Source: DATFBY01 sp035253585
GTDB lineage: Bacteria; Gemmatimonadota; Gemmatimonadetes; Gemmatimonadales; Gemmatimonadaceae
NCBI GenBank assembly: GCA_035253585.1
Contig: DATFBY010000057.1
Location: 1-64,000, forward strand
Reading direction: 5' to 3'
Length of the DNA stretch: 64,000 nucleotides
Shown here: one piece after another, positions 1 through 8,693 of the stretch
Layout of the letters: every line of letters starts with the position of its first letter
How positions within the stretch are numbered: position 1 is the first letter of the stretch
The notes under the pieces: generated by a model
Databases searched by the model: none
The model's input: only the letters and a program-made list of their open reading frames with translations
Told to the model about the DNA's origin: nothing
Program-made: the position numbers and the translations under genes

Positions 1-4
1 CCTG

Positions 5-32
5 CGCTTCCCTCTTCCCGCTTCCCTCTTCC
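5..32. repeat. 14-bp tandem direct repeat (x2)
   Basis: The word CGCTTCCCTCTTCC occurs twice head to tail (5-18 and 19-32), just past the 3' end of the minus-strand lipoprotein gene. It is pyrimidine-only on this strand apart from one G per unit. It resembles the other simple-word intergenic repeats in this window. If it pairs with a complementary arm, that arm lies outside the window to the left. Confidence 0.7.
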
Positions 33-48
33 CGCTAGCCGCTCCCAC

Positions 49-1011
49 TCACCTCTCGTCCAAACACCAATTCGTCCGCGACCTGAACACCTCGCGCCAC
101 TCGCCGTTCACGAAGCCAACGACGAGAAGGAAAGTGTCGCCGCGGTACTGCCAGCCTTCGAGCACGATCTCATCGATTCCATCGCCCGTCAGATCGGCGT
201 GGTCTGAGTAGCGCCGGAACGCGGCCGTCGCCAGCGGACCGTTGATGCGATGCACGTACGACGCTTGGTACTGCCCCGTGGAATCCTGCTCGGCCACCAT
301 GAAGAGGTGGACCATCTGTCCCGAGTGCGTCGATGGATCTTCGGCCGTGGGGTCGATGAAGGATGCGACGAGCGTGGGCGCGCCGCTGGCGCCGGTCGGC
401 ACCGCCATCGCGCGAAAGTCGAGCGAGTCGAGCATCGCCTTGGTGATGCCGGCGGGCTCGCCCGCCGCGTACGCGACCGCTCGTGCCTGACGAGTGAGGT
501 CTGCCTTGGAGACCGCGCGTGTCGGACGGCCTTTGCTGAGCGTATCGGCGGTGGCGAGGAACTCGACGGTGAAATCGGTCTTGAGATTCTTGTCGAGCGA
601 TACCGCCGCGAGTGGCGTCAGCGTTTGACAGCCGGGAAGGGAATAGAGCGGCTCTTCACGTTCCCACATCCCTTGCTTCACCGTCGCCGCTCCAATCGGG
701 AGTCCGTCGCGATACAGCGTATACGTCTTCCCGCGCCGGAGGAACATCGCGTCGAAGTGTTGCCACCCTTCGTGCGAGAGATTGATGTGACGCAACCGCC
801 CGCTCTGTACGGCGGCGACCGGAATCATTCGCGGGTCGGTGGACTCGCCGAATACCTGGAAGAGAATCGTGGGATTCGATGCGAGGTCGAGCGCCTCACC
901 GGGGTCGACTTGCGGTGGACCCGCTGCTTGCCCGCTCTCGAGAAACGCCTTCGCCTTGTCACAGGATGTGGCGACCATTAGGATGGTCGCGAGCATCGCG
1001 AGTCGTTTCAT
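49..1011 (-). CDS. Putative lipoprotein, function unknown
   Basis: The protein is 320 residues from the ATG at 1011. I prefer this start to the in-frame codon at 1050 because the signal peptide then begins directly (MKRLAMLATILMV) and ends in a lipobox-like ATSC. The mature protein is polar. Near the C terminus it has a DLTGDGIDEIVLEG segment resembling the calcium-binding FG-GAP/VCBS type loop, followed by a beta-rich tail ending in WCLDER. No enzyme motif is visible. It diverges from the NurA-like gene, so the two probably share the spacer at about 1012-1157 as promoter region. It is probably exported and membrane anchored; its role is unknown. Confidence 0.75.
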   Translation of the reverse strand: MKRLAMLATILMVATSCDKAKAFLESGQAAGPPQVDPGEALDLASNPTILFQVFGESTDPRMIPVAAVQSGRLRHINLSHEGWQHFDAMFLRRGKTYTLYRDGLPIGAATVKQGMWEREEPLYSLPGCQTLTPLAAVSLDKNLKTDFTVEFLATADTLSKGRPTRAVSKADLTRQARAVAYAAGEPAGITKAMLDSLDFRAMAVPTGASGAPTLVASFIDPTAEDPSTHSGQMVHLFMVAEQDSTGQYQASYVHRINGPLATAAFRRYSDHADLTGDGIDEIVLEGWQYRGDTFLLVVGFVNGEWREVFRSRTNWCLDER

Positions 1012-1157
1012 CACGGGCTGACTGGTCCTGGTGAGTGGCACTCGTTTCATGCGCGGCGCGGCTCTCGGCCGGACGCCGCCACTGTCGGCTGAGAGGAGGC
1101 GCTACGCAGCAGACCGCGGGACCGGGCGCCAGCATACGTGACGCGTTGCGCCGCGCG

Positions 1158-2078
1158 ATGCAGCACGCGCCGCAAATACGGCTGACGACATCCCCCGGTA
1201 CACCCCTCGAGCGGCTGCCCATCGACAGCGAGCAACCGCTCTTTCAAGACGCAGAAGTCGTTGAGGATGCAACTCTTCGGGCTCGTCAGGTGCCTGGCGA
1301 CCCGGAAGCAGGCGTCGCCGCCTTTCTCGATGGGACGCAGGAGACCCGCATCCTCGCCGTCGTCGGTCCGGCTCCCCTGATCGAGGGACGAACCGCGGCA
1401 GCGATTCGCGTGCGTCGGGGCCGGCAGCTGTGTGTGTGGGGCCTGCCACTCAAGCAGGAGCGGCTGTATGCGCCGTTCCCCTACATTCCGCGCGACGTCC
1501 TCGTCGGCTACTTCGGCGCATCGCTGGTCGACACCGCGATTCCGGACGCCGACGGTGACCTACCGAAGCCGCACCCGATGACGCTCCTGGAGTGCGCGAA
1601 GCGAGCGATCTCGCACGACCGGGATGGTCTCGAGCGGCGTCTGGCCGAGACCTGGTGCAGCTCCGAATCGGCTCCGCTGTACATCGACGGCGGCATCGGG
1701 ACGACCGAGGTCGTCGCCCGAGCGACATGCGCGATCGGCGTGATCAAGAGCCATCGCACCCTCTACGTCGAGAACGCCGCGCTCGATACGGTGCTTTCCC
1801 TTCGCGCCGGCCAGCGCTCGAGCGTGATGCGAATCGCTCCGCGCAAGATACCGGTTCTGAGTTGGTATCTCCGTCTACGCGACACCGCCGGTCACGATGG
1901 GCTGTGGGGCCTGGTGCGCGTCGAGGTGGCCGAGCAGTCGGACGTGACTGCGCGCGCCGACAGGGTTTCGCGGTGGGTCATGGCCGAGGCGAAACCGCTC
2001 TCGGCGCCTGACGCGAGATGGGACAAGATGGCCTACGGCGTGAGGAACACCGAAGAATTCCTTCGCGCCATTATGTAA
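1158..2078 (+). CDS. NurA-like nuclease (putative)
   Basis: The protein is 306 residues from the ATG at 1158. The frame stays open upstream to a GTG at 1035 with a TTG at 1146, so the start is uncertain. A purine-rich GAGAGGAGG lies at 1092-1100 without a suitable start after it. Residues 57-60 (LDGT) open a beta strand run ending AAAIRVR. Near residue 175 comes YIDGGI, then CAIGVIKSH. This order of DG motif, second Asp motif and IGV-x-K strand is what I expect of the RNase H-like NurA 5'-3' nuclease that pairs with HerA. The family call is by motif recognition only. The next gene is a HerA ATPase, which strongly supports it. Expected role: resection of DNA ends with HerA and SbcCD. Confidence 0.55.
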   Translation: MQHAPQIRLTTSPGTPLERLPIDSEQPLFQDAEVVEDATLRARQVPGDPEAGVAAFLDGTQETRILAVVGPAPLIEGRTAAAIRVRRGRQLCVWGLPLKQERLYAPFPYIPRDVLVGYFGASLVDTAIPDADGDLPKPHPMTLLECAKRAISHDRDGLERRLAETWCSSESAPLYIDGGIGTTEVVARATCAIGVIKSHRTLYVENAALDTVLSLRAGQRSSVMRIAPRKIPVLSWYLRLRDTAGHDGLWGLVRVEVAEQSDVTARADRVSRWVMAEAKPLSAPDARWDKMAYGVRNTEEFLRAIM

Positions 2079-2082
2079 GGCA

Positions 2083-2131
2083 GATGTGCGAAAGCCATCG
2101 CGCATATGTGATGCGATGGCTTTCGCACATC
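2083..2131. promoter_or_regulatory. Perfect 19-bp stem-loop between nurA-like and herA genes
   Basis: Arms 2083-2101 and 2113-2131 are exact reverse complements, with an 11-nt loop at 2102-2112. The hairpin fills most of the 72-nt spacer between the two cistrons and is not followed by a T-run. It may therefore be an intercistronic processing or stability element, or an attenuator, rather than a simple intrinsic terminator. The herA start follows 19 nt after the right arm. Confidence 0.8.
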
Positions 2132-2150
2132 GGCATTAACCGAGGGTGAT

Positions 2151-4094
2151 ATGTCTTTGTTGGGGTTGGTGGTCGCTACCGAGCGCGCTCCGAACACTCC
2201 TCACCAATTCCACTTCTGGACCGCCATCGAGTCGCCGGTCGGAATCGGAACGATCGTGAGGGTCGAAGGGGCGCATCCCGTCGAAGGGCAAATCCCGCAG
2301 ATCTACGGCGTCGTCGTCGAAGGGTTCAGCTACACCGACGTGCAATCCCCGCTCTTCGACGTCATGGGACACGATGGTCTGCCAGGTGGCGCCTCGTTCG
2401 CACCGACGGATCGAACCGAGGTTCGGCTCTACTCCGCCGCGGTGCTGCGACAAGTGCCGGAGGAACCGCTGCAGCCTGTCCCGATGGGTCGTGTCTTCCT
2501 GGCCGAAGACGCCGACGTCGCCACCGCGCTCCGAATGGACTCGTACGTCAGCGGCGAAACGCGGACTGGAATCCCAGTCGGCGTGTACCACGCCGGCAAA
2601 ATGGATTCGCCGATCTATCTCGACGCCGATTTTCTCGTGGGACCAGAGGCGGCGCATCTCAACATTGCCGGCGTCTCCGGACTCGCCACCAAAACGAGCG
2701 CCATCGAGTGGCTGCTGGCGTCGCTCTTCACGCATTTCCCCGAGAGCAAAGGGTCGGTAGCCGCCGTCTGCTTCAACGTGAAGGGACCGGATCTCTGTTT
2801 CCTCGATCAGCCCGGCGATCTCACCGATGCCGATCGTGCCATCTACGATCGAATCGGCGTGCCGCCCACGCCGTTCGAAAACGTGCGCTACTTCGCGCCG
2901 TACAAAGCCGACGGCGTCTCGCTCAACACCCTGCGCTCGAACGAGGAGCTGAGCGACAATTTGCAGCCGCTCACTTGGGGGCTGCGTGAGGTCATGCAGT
3001 TCGCGGAGGTGCTGCTGAACAAGGACGACGTCGACGCCAAGGCCGACGCGTTCATCGACTTCCTGGTCGAGCGTATCATCGACCGCGATTTCAGCGACGA
3101 CATCCTCTCGCGCAAGCACCGCGTTCGCACCTTTGCCGATCTCGAGGGATTCTTCCGCGATCTCCTGCGCGGAATGGAGACGAAGAACAACGAAGCGTGG
3201 CGCACGCACCACGTGGCCACCATCCGGAAGGTTCGCAATCGACTGGTGAACATCTCCACCCGCTGCGCGGGTCTGGTCACCGACGACGGAACCTCCAGCG
3301 ATCTCCCGTGGGGCACTTTCCAGGACCGCGCGGTGTATGTAGTCGACGTCGCGCTCCTCGAAGAGGACGCGCAGGACCTCATCTTCGCGCGCATCGTCTC
3401 CAAGCTCCGCGAGCATCTCGAGCGCCGCGACCTGGGAGTTCGGCACGTGGTGGTGTTCGTCGATGAGCTAAACAAGTACGCCTCGGCCGACGGACCGGAC
3501 ACGTATGTCCGCAAGATGTTGCTCGACATCTCCGAGCGCGGTCGCTACCTCGGCCTGGTGCTCTTCGGCGCGGAGCAGTTCCGCTCGCAAGTGCACCGGC
3601 GGGTGGTAGGAAACTCGGGGACAGCGCTCTTCGGTCGCATGGATGCCGATGAGCTCGCCACACCGGGCTACGCCGTTCTGAGCCCGGCGGTCAAGACGAA
3701 GCTTGCGACGTTGGCCAAGGGGCAGCTCATGGTGCGGCATCCGCATTTTACGCAGCCGGTGTTCGTCACCTTCCCACGTCCGCCCGTCATGCGCGGGCGC
3801 GATGGAGTGGAACGCTTCCCGCAGTCCGCGGACGTACCGCTGGATCAGGCGATCCTGCGGTCGCTTCGTCGGCTCGATCCCGCGATCACGCTGTCGTGGG
3901 TGCAGGACACCATTGCGCTCCACTCGGGCGACGAAGCGGTCCGTGCGCGAAACGCAACTGTCCAGGCGCGTCCACCCGATGTGAAGGCGTTTTTTGCTCG
4001 GCAGTTCAAGTCGATCATTCCGTCGAGGCCAGTGACTACACCAGAAAAGATCCCGATCAGATCACTTCCCGACGATGACCCGTACGCTTTTTGA
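2151..4094 (+). CDS. herA: HerA-family DNA translocase/helicase (DUF87 ATPase)
   Basis: The protein is 647 residues. The N-terminal ~110 residues match the position of the HAS-barrel of HerA. The P-loop is at residues 174-183, GVSGLATKTS, which lacks the usual Gly before Lys. Walker B is VVVFVDELN with D438 and E439. It is followed by SERGRYLGLVLFGAEQF and VVGNSGTALFGR, typical of the HerA/FtsK-like C-terminal core with sensor and arginine-finger segments. HerA forms a hexameric ring that pumps DNA and works with NurA. The ATG follows a GAGGGTGAT ribosome site. The upstream gene is NurA-like, and SbcD/SbcC lie one gene downstream. I am confident of the ATPase family; pairing with the neighbours is inferred. 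Confidence 0.85.
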   Translation: MSLLGLVVATERAPNTPHQFHFWTAIESPVGIGTIVRVEGAHPVEGQIPQIYGVVVEGFSYTDVQSPLFDVMGHDGLPGGASFAPTDRTEVRLYSAAVLRQVPEEPLQPVPMGRVFLAEDADVATALRMDSYVSGETRTGIPVGVYHAGKMDSPIYLDADFLVGPEAAHLNIAGVSGLATKTSAIEWLLASLFTHFPESKGSVAAVCFNVKGPDLCFLDQPGDLTDADRAIYDRIGVPPTPFENVRYFAPYKADGVSLNTLRSNEELSDNLQPLTWGLREVMQFAEVLLNKDDVDAKADAFIDFLVERIIDRDFSDDILSRKHRVRTFADLEGFFRDLLRGMETKNNEAWRTHHVATIRKVRNRLVNISTRCAGLVTDDGTSSDLPWGTFQDRAVYVVDVALLEEDAQDLIFARIVSKLREHLERRDLGVRHVVVFVDELNKYASADGPDTYVRKMLLDISERGRYLGLVLFGAEQFRSQVHRRVVGNSGTALFGRMDADELATPGYAVLSPAVKTKLATLAKGQLMVRHPHFTQPVFVTFPRPPVMRGRDGVERFPQSADVPLDQAILRSLRRLDPAITLSWVQDTIALHSGDEAVRARNATVQARPPDVKAFFARQFKSIIPSRPVTTPEKIPIRSLPDDDPYAF

Positions 4095-4963
4095 TGGCTC
4101 GTCGCTCCAACCGCGGTCGTAGAATCTCTCACTTCGTGGGCGCGCTTACCGGCGCGCTCACGATCGCTGCATCGACGCTGCCGGCGCAGTCGTCGGTGGT
4201 GCTCCGCATTCGCCCACGAGTAGGTGACACGCTCTACACGAGACTCGACCAGCTCGTGGAAATGACCGCGTCGACCAAGCTCGGCGCGTCCGATACGTCG
4301 ATGCAGGTTCGCACGACGATGCTGCTTCTATCACGCATACTGGTGCAGGGGAGCGACGACGAAGGCACGACAGTCACCGCGGTCACAGATTCGGTGGCGA
4401 TCTCCGCTACCGGCTCTCGTGCCAGCGTCCCGCCGGACTCGTATCGCCGACAGCTTCAGGGCCAGCGCGTGAAGATGCGCATCACGCCACAGGGCTCAGC
4501 GTCGCTGGTCGCCAGCGAGGCCGGACTCAATCCGGATCTGCAGGCCGTGATCTCGCAAATTCCAGCCACCCTCCCGGATCGGGCGATCGCGGTGGGCGAG
4601 ACGTGGCAGCAATCGATGGTGATCCCGTTAGGCGGAGCGACGCGGTCGGCAACCAGCGGGGCCATACTTCACGCGACGTACAAGCTCGATTCGCTCTCGC
4701 CGAACGGCTCCGTCGCATTCATCTCGATGAAAGGAACGCTCTCGCAGGATGGACCGAAGGTCGACCGCGCGCGTGGCGTTCGCCTGACATCCTCGGGAAA
4801 CATTCAAGGGATGATGCTCGTCGACCGGCGTCGCGGATGGTGGACCGATACACGAGCGACGATCACCGTGAACTCGCTCTACACTCCGGTGACTGGCCGC
4901 GGCCCCTCGACGCGCGTGCTGACCCGCATCACCCAGCACATGCGAACGACCAGTAACCGCTAG
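4094..4963 (+). CDS. Secreted protein of unknown function
   Basis: The protein is 289 residues from the ATG that overlaps the herA stop (TGATG). A TTG three bases earlier is possible. The N terminus is basic, then hydrophobic (FVGALTGALTIAASTLPAQS), a signal peptide with an AQS cleavage region. The mature part is beta-rich with many Ser/Thr, contains ITPQG and VGETWQQ, and resembles periplasmic proteins of the DUF6263 kind. It has no catalytic motif. Translational coupling to a DNA translocase is odd for an exported protein; it may just share the transcript. A small stem-loop covers its stop codon (TAGACT at 4961-4966 with AGTCTA at 4974-4979). Confidence 0.75.
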   Translation: MARRSNRGRRISHFVGALTGALTIAASTLPAQSSVVLRIRPRVGDTLYTRLDQLVEMTASTKLGASDTSMQVRTTMLLLSRILVQGSDDEGTTVTAVTDSVAISATGSRASVPPDSYRRQLQGQRVKMRITPQGSASLVASEAGLNPDLQAVISQIPATLPDRAIAVGETWQQSMVIPLGGATRSATSGAILHATYKLDSLSPNGSVAFISMKGTLSQDGPKVDRARGVRLTSSGNIQGMMLVDRRRGWWTDTRATITVNSLYTPVTGRGPSTRVLTRITQHMRTTSNR

Positions 4964-5025
4964 ACTTAGAGAGAGTCTATCCTCAAGCCGGTAGCGGAGT
5001 TACGGTTCGTCGGCTAAATTAAAGC

Positions 5026-6219
5026 GTGCGCCTCGTACACCTCGCTGACCTCCATCTCGGCTTCCGGCAATACCATCGGTTGACGCCGACCGGGATCAAT
5101 CAGCGCGAAGCCGACGTCGCCCATTCGTTCAAACGGGCGATCGATCAGGTCATCGCGCTGCGTCCCGACATCGTGCTGATCGCGGGCGACGTGTTCCATT
5201 CCGTCCGCCCGATGAATCCGGCGATCATCGGTGCGTTCCAACAGTTCCGCCGGCTGACGCAAGAGCTTGCCGACGCAATCGTCGTCATTGTCGCCGGCAA
5301 TCACGATCGCCCGCGCTCGAGCGAGACCGGGTGCATTCTCAAGCTCTTCACGTCGGTCGGCGTGCACGTCGTGGCCGACGAGCCGCAGCGTTTGAGCTTC
5401 GCCGACCGCAACCTCTCGATTCTCGCCGTTCCCGATCTGGAGGGAGCGGTGCCGGAGCTCACGCCCGACGCCGCCATCGAGCACAACCTGCTGGTGCTGC
5501 ACGGCGAGGTCGAAGGGATGCTCCCGCAGCACGTACAGAACTTGGAGCGTGCGCACGTCGAGATCCCGATCGCGGCGCTCGCATCGCCGTCGTGGAGCTA
5601 CGTGGCGCTCGGCCACTATCACGTGCACCGCGAGATGGCTCCCCGCATCTACTACTCGGGCTCTCTCGATTACACGAGCGCGAATCCATGGGGCGAGCTC
5701 ATCGAGGAGCGCGAGAGCGGACAGGCCGGCAAGGGCTTCATCGAGTTCGACCTCGAAAGCGGTACGCACACCTTCCATCCGCTCGAGCCGAGCCGCCGGC
5801 TGATCGACCTTCCACCGGTGTTCGCGCGCGGATTGTCGGCGAGCGAGCTCGACGCCGCCATCGCCGAGCGAGTCGAAGCGTGCGAAGACGGCATCGACGA
5901 TCGCATCGTCAGGCTCGTGGTGCGCGATGTCCCGCGTCACATCGCGCGCGATCTCGATCACAAACAGCTGCGCGAGTACAAGCGCCGCGCACTCCACTTT
6001 CATCTCGACACTCGCCGCCCCGAGATCATTCGCCGCTCCGAGAGCGGCGCACCCGGCCGGCGTCCCACGCTCAAGGAGATGGTCGAGGGCTATCTGAGCA
6101 AGCGTCCGCTCGAGTCGGACATCGACCGTGGCGCGCTCGTTCAGCTCGGCCTGCACTATCTGGATGAAGTGGCCGCGGCACCGACGATCGCCGCGGCGGC
6201 GAGCACGCAGAGCAGCTAG
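5026..6219 (+). CDS. sbcD: SbcD/Mre11 exonuclease subunit
   Basis: The protein is 397 residues from a GTG start. It is a calcineurin-like metallophosphatase with DLHLG (D8, H10), GDVFH (D55), GNHDRP (N92, H93) and a later GHYHVH that completes the two-metal site. A capping domain and C-terminal tail of about 120 residues should bind the SbcC coiled-coil base. With SbcC it forms a nuclease that opens hairpins and protein-blocked DNA ends. It overlaps the sbcC start by one base (TAGTG), so the two are translationally coupled. An AT-rich TAAATTAAA lies directly before the start, but I see no convincing -35. Confidence 0.93.
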   Translation: MRLVHLADLHLGFRQYHRLTPTGINQREADVAHSFKRAIDQVIALRPDIVLIAGDVFHSVRPMNPAIIGAFQQFRRLTQELADAIVVIVAGNHDRPRSSETGCILKLFTSVGVHVVADEPQRLSFADRNLSILAVPDLEGAVPELTPDAAIEHNLLVLHGEVEGMLPQHVQNLERAHVEIPIAALASPSWSYVALGHYHVHREMAPRIYYSGSLDYTSANPWGELIEERESGQAGKGFIEFDLESGTHTFHPLEPSRRLIDLPPVFARGLSASELDAAIAERVEACEDGIDDRIVRLVVRDVPRHIARDLDHKQLREYKRRALHFHLDTRRPEIIRRSESGAPGRRPTLKEMVEGYLSKRPLESDIDRGALVQLGLHYLDEVAAAPTIAAAASTQSS

Positions 6220-8693
6220 TGCGGCTCAATCGGATCGAGCTCACCAACTTCCGCCAACACGCGGACACCCGGATCACATTCGATACCGGGCTGACGGGGA
6301 TCATCGGTCCTAACGGCTCCGGCAAGACCACAGTCCTCGAAGCGATCGCGTGGGCGATCTACGGCAACGCGGCGGCGCGCGGGACGAGAGATTCGATTCG
6401 CTTCAATCGCGCGCCCGCACGCTCCGGCGTTCGCGTGGAGCTCGACTTCGACCTTGGCGGTCATCGCTATCGCGTGGTGCGTGGTCTCACCAGCGCCGAG
6501 CTCTATCTCGACGGCGCTACGGTACCGATCGCCAACTCGATCACGGGGGTGACTGAGCTGCTCGTGCGTCGGCTCGGCATGACGCGCGAGGAATTCTTCA
6601 ATACGTACTTCACGGGCCAGAAAGAGCTCAGTGTAATGGCGGCCATGGGGCCGTCAGAGCGCGCGCAATTCCTTTCGCACGTGCTCGGCTACGAGCGGTT
6701 GCGCGATGCGCAGCGGCTCCTTCGGGAGCGTCGCAGCGCGATCGTATCTCAGATGGCTGGCCTTCGTCAGGGGATGCCGGATCCCGACGGCGTAACCCGC
6801 GCATTGTCGCAGACGGAGACGCGTGTGGCGCAGGCGAAGGAGCGCGCCACGTCTTCCAGGAGCCGTCGCGAGCGAGCCGAAGCCGCGTTAGGCGCGGTGC
6901 GGCCGCGATGGGAGCGAGCGCAGCGCGAGCGCGAGCGACAGCAAGAACTGATGGCGGAGCTGCGTGTCGCCGAAGGACATCAGGCGTCGCTCGACCGCGA
7001 TCGTCAGCGTGTCGAGCGCGAGCTTGCCGAGGTCGCCAACGCACGCGCCGAGCGGCAGCGGCTCGAGCGCGAGCTGTCGACGTACGCCGAGCTCTTTGCC
7101 GAATCGCAGCGCCTCGAAGTGCTCGCCCGCGAAGAAGGACGGCGGTTGGCACTTCAGGAGACACAGCGCGCCCTCGTCGATGACCTTCGCAAGCTCGCCG
7201 AGCGCCGGTCCAAGATCGAGACGGCGCCGAAGCTTGAGGAGGAGGTAGAACGCGCGCTGGCGCAGAAGCGCACGGAGCTGGAGGATGTCGATGGTCAGCT
7301 CGAGGCGCGCCGTACCGAATGGGTGCGCGACAGACAAGAAGCGGAGACCAAGCGTCAGGCGCTGCGAGATCAATGGACGGAGCTGAAGCAGCAGCGCGAC
7401 CAGCTGGCGGCGGCCGGGGAGGATGGCGTCTGTCCGACTTGCACGCGGCCGTTGGGGCAGAGTCTGCGATCCGTGCTCGAGCTGCTCGATTCACAGATCG
7501 AGACAGTCCGCGTCGACGGCAACTACTTCAAGGCGCGGGTCGAGCAGCTCATGGAGATGCCGGAGGATCTTCAGCGCCTCGATGAGCAGCGGCGGGCCGT
7601 CGTACAGGAAGTTGGCGGACTCGAGCGGCGTCTCATGAAGGTACAGCTTGCCGTAGGAGAGCTGGCGCAGCTCACGTCCGATCTCGGCGCGAAGGAAGCG
7701 CGCCACGCCACCGTCTCGCGCGATCTGGAAGCGATTCCCCCCGGCTATGACGCCACGCGCCATGAGACGGTGCGTCGGGAGCTGGAGCGGCTGAGTCCGC
7801 TCGACGCGCGCGCGGCCCGACTCAGCGCACAGATCGAGCGCGAGCCGCTGCTCCTCCGAGAGCGCGAGAACGTGCTCGAGGCGCTCGGGCAACTCGTTAG
7901 GCAACTGGCGGAGCTCCAGTCGCGGCGCGAGGAAGGGCAGATGCCCGAAGCGGAATTCCTCGAGCTGCGGAACACGTACGATCGCGCCGCCGAGGAGTTC
8001 AGGGGCGCGGAGTTGGCGCTGGTGTCGGCGGAAGGCGAGGTGCGAAGCGCCGAGCATGCGCTCACCGTCGCTCAGGCGGCCGCCCAGGAGCTGGCGCAGC
8101 GCCAACGGGCGCTGGCCGAGCTGAACACGCACAAGCGTCTGCACGACGAGCTCGACCGCGCGTATACGGATTTGCGAACCGATTTGAACTTCCAGCTCCG
8201 TCCGGAGCTGTCGGAGTTGGCCAGCGCTTTTCTCAGCGAGATTACCGACGGGCGCTACGCCGAGCTCGAGCTGGACGATCAGTACAACATCATCGTGCTG
8301 GAAGACGGCGTTCCGAAGCCGGTGATTTCGGGCGGTGAGGAGGACTTGTCGAATCTGGTGCTGCGGCTGGCGATCTCGCAGATGATCGCCGAGCGGGCAG
8401 GGCAGCCGTTCTCGTTGCTCATCCTCGACGAGATCTTCGGCTCGCTCGATGAGCTCCGTCGAGCCAGCGTGCTCGACCTGCTGCGGCACCTTCAGGACCG
8501 ATTCGAGCAGGTCATTCTGATCACGCACATCGAGTCGGTGCGCGATGGACTCGACAACGTGATCTCGGTGCGCTACGACGAGCAGCGCGGTGCCTCGGTG
8601 GTCGATCAGCAAGACGCGCAGCTCGAGTTGCCGGACGCGGCCCACGACGATTCGGCCGGCGAGCTGTTCGAGAGCGCGGGAGCGGCCGACTGA
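6219..8693 (+). CDS. sbcC: SbcC/Rad50 ATPase subunit
   Basis: The protein is 824 residues from a GTG start. The Walker A GPNGSGKTT begins at residue 30. Two long Arg/Glu/Leu-rich coiled-coil arms follow, meeting at a zinc hook CPTC (C405, C408). The ABC signature ISGGEEDLSNLVLRLA and the Walker B LLILDEIFGS with catalytic Glu are at the C-terminal end. The arms are shorter than in E. coli SbcC (~1050 residues), close to archaeal Rad50 length. It dimerises, tethers DNA and drives SbcD. It overlaps sbcD upstream and the GNAT gene downstream (TGATG). Confidence 0.93.
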   Translation: MRLNRIELTNFRQHADTRITFDTGLTGIIGPNGSGKTTVLEAIAWAIYGNAAARGTRDSIRFNRAPARSGVRVELDFDLGGHRYRVVRGLTSAELYLDGATVPIANSITGVTELLVRRLGMTREEFFNTYFTGQKELSVMAAMGPSERAQFLSHVLGYERLRDAQRLLRERRSAIVSQMAGLRQGMPDPDGVTRALSQTETRVAQAKERATSSRSRRERAEAALGAVRPRWERAQRERERQQELMAELRVAEGHQASLDRDRQRVERELAEVANARAERQRLERELSTYAELFAESQRLEVLAREEGRRLALQETQRALVDDLRKLAERRSKIETAPKLEEEVERALAQKRTELEDVDGQLEARRTEWVRDRQEAETKRQALRDQWTELKQQRDQLAAAGEDGVCPTCTRPLGQSLRSVLELLDSQIETVRVDGNYFKARVEQLMEMPEDLQRLDEQRRAVVQEVGGLERRLMKVQLAVGELAQLTSDLGAKEARHATVSRDLEAIPPGYDATRHETVRRELERLSPLDARAARLSAQIEREPLLLRERENVLEALGQLVRQLAELQSRREEGQMPEAEFLELRNTYDRAAEEFRGAELALVSAEGEVRSAEHALTVAQAAAQELAQRQRALAELNTHKRLHDELDRAYTDLRTDLNFQLRPELSELASAFLSEITDGRYAELELDDQYNIIVLEDGVPKPVISGGEEDLSNLVLRLAISQMIAERAGQPFSLLILDEIFGSLDELRRASVLDLLRHLQDRFEQVILITHIESVRDGLDNVISVRYDEQRGASVVDQQDAQLELPDAAHDDSAGELFESAGAAD

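Noticed and set aside
2136..3446. Long open frame antisense to herA (436 residues)
   Set aside because: Mirror frame of a confident ATPase gene.
5014..6156. Long open frame antisense to sbcD (380 residues)
   Set aside because: It mirrors the sbcD frame in a GC-rich sequence and its translation has no recognisable motif; sbcD has all family motifs.
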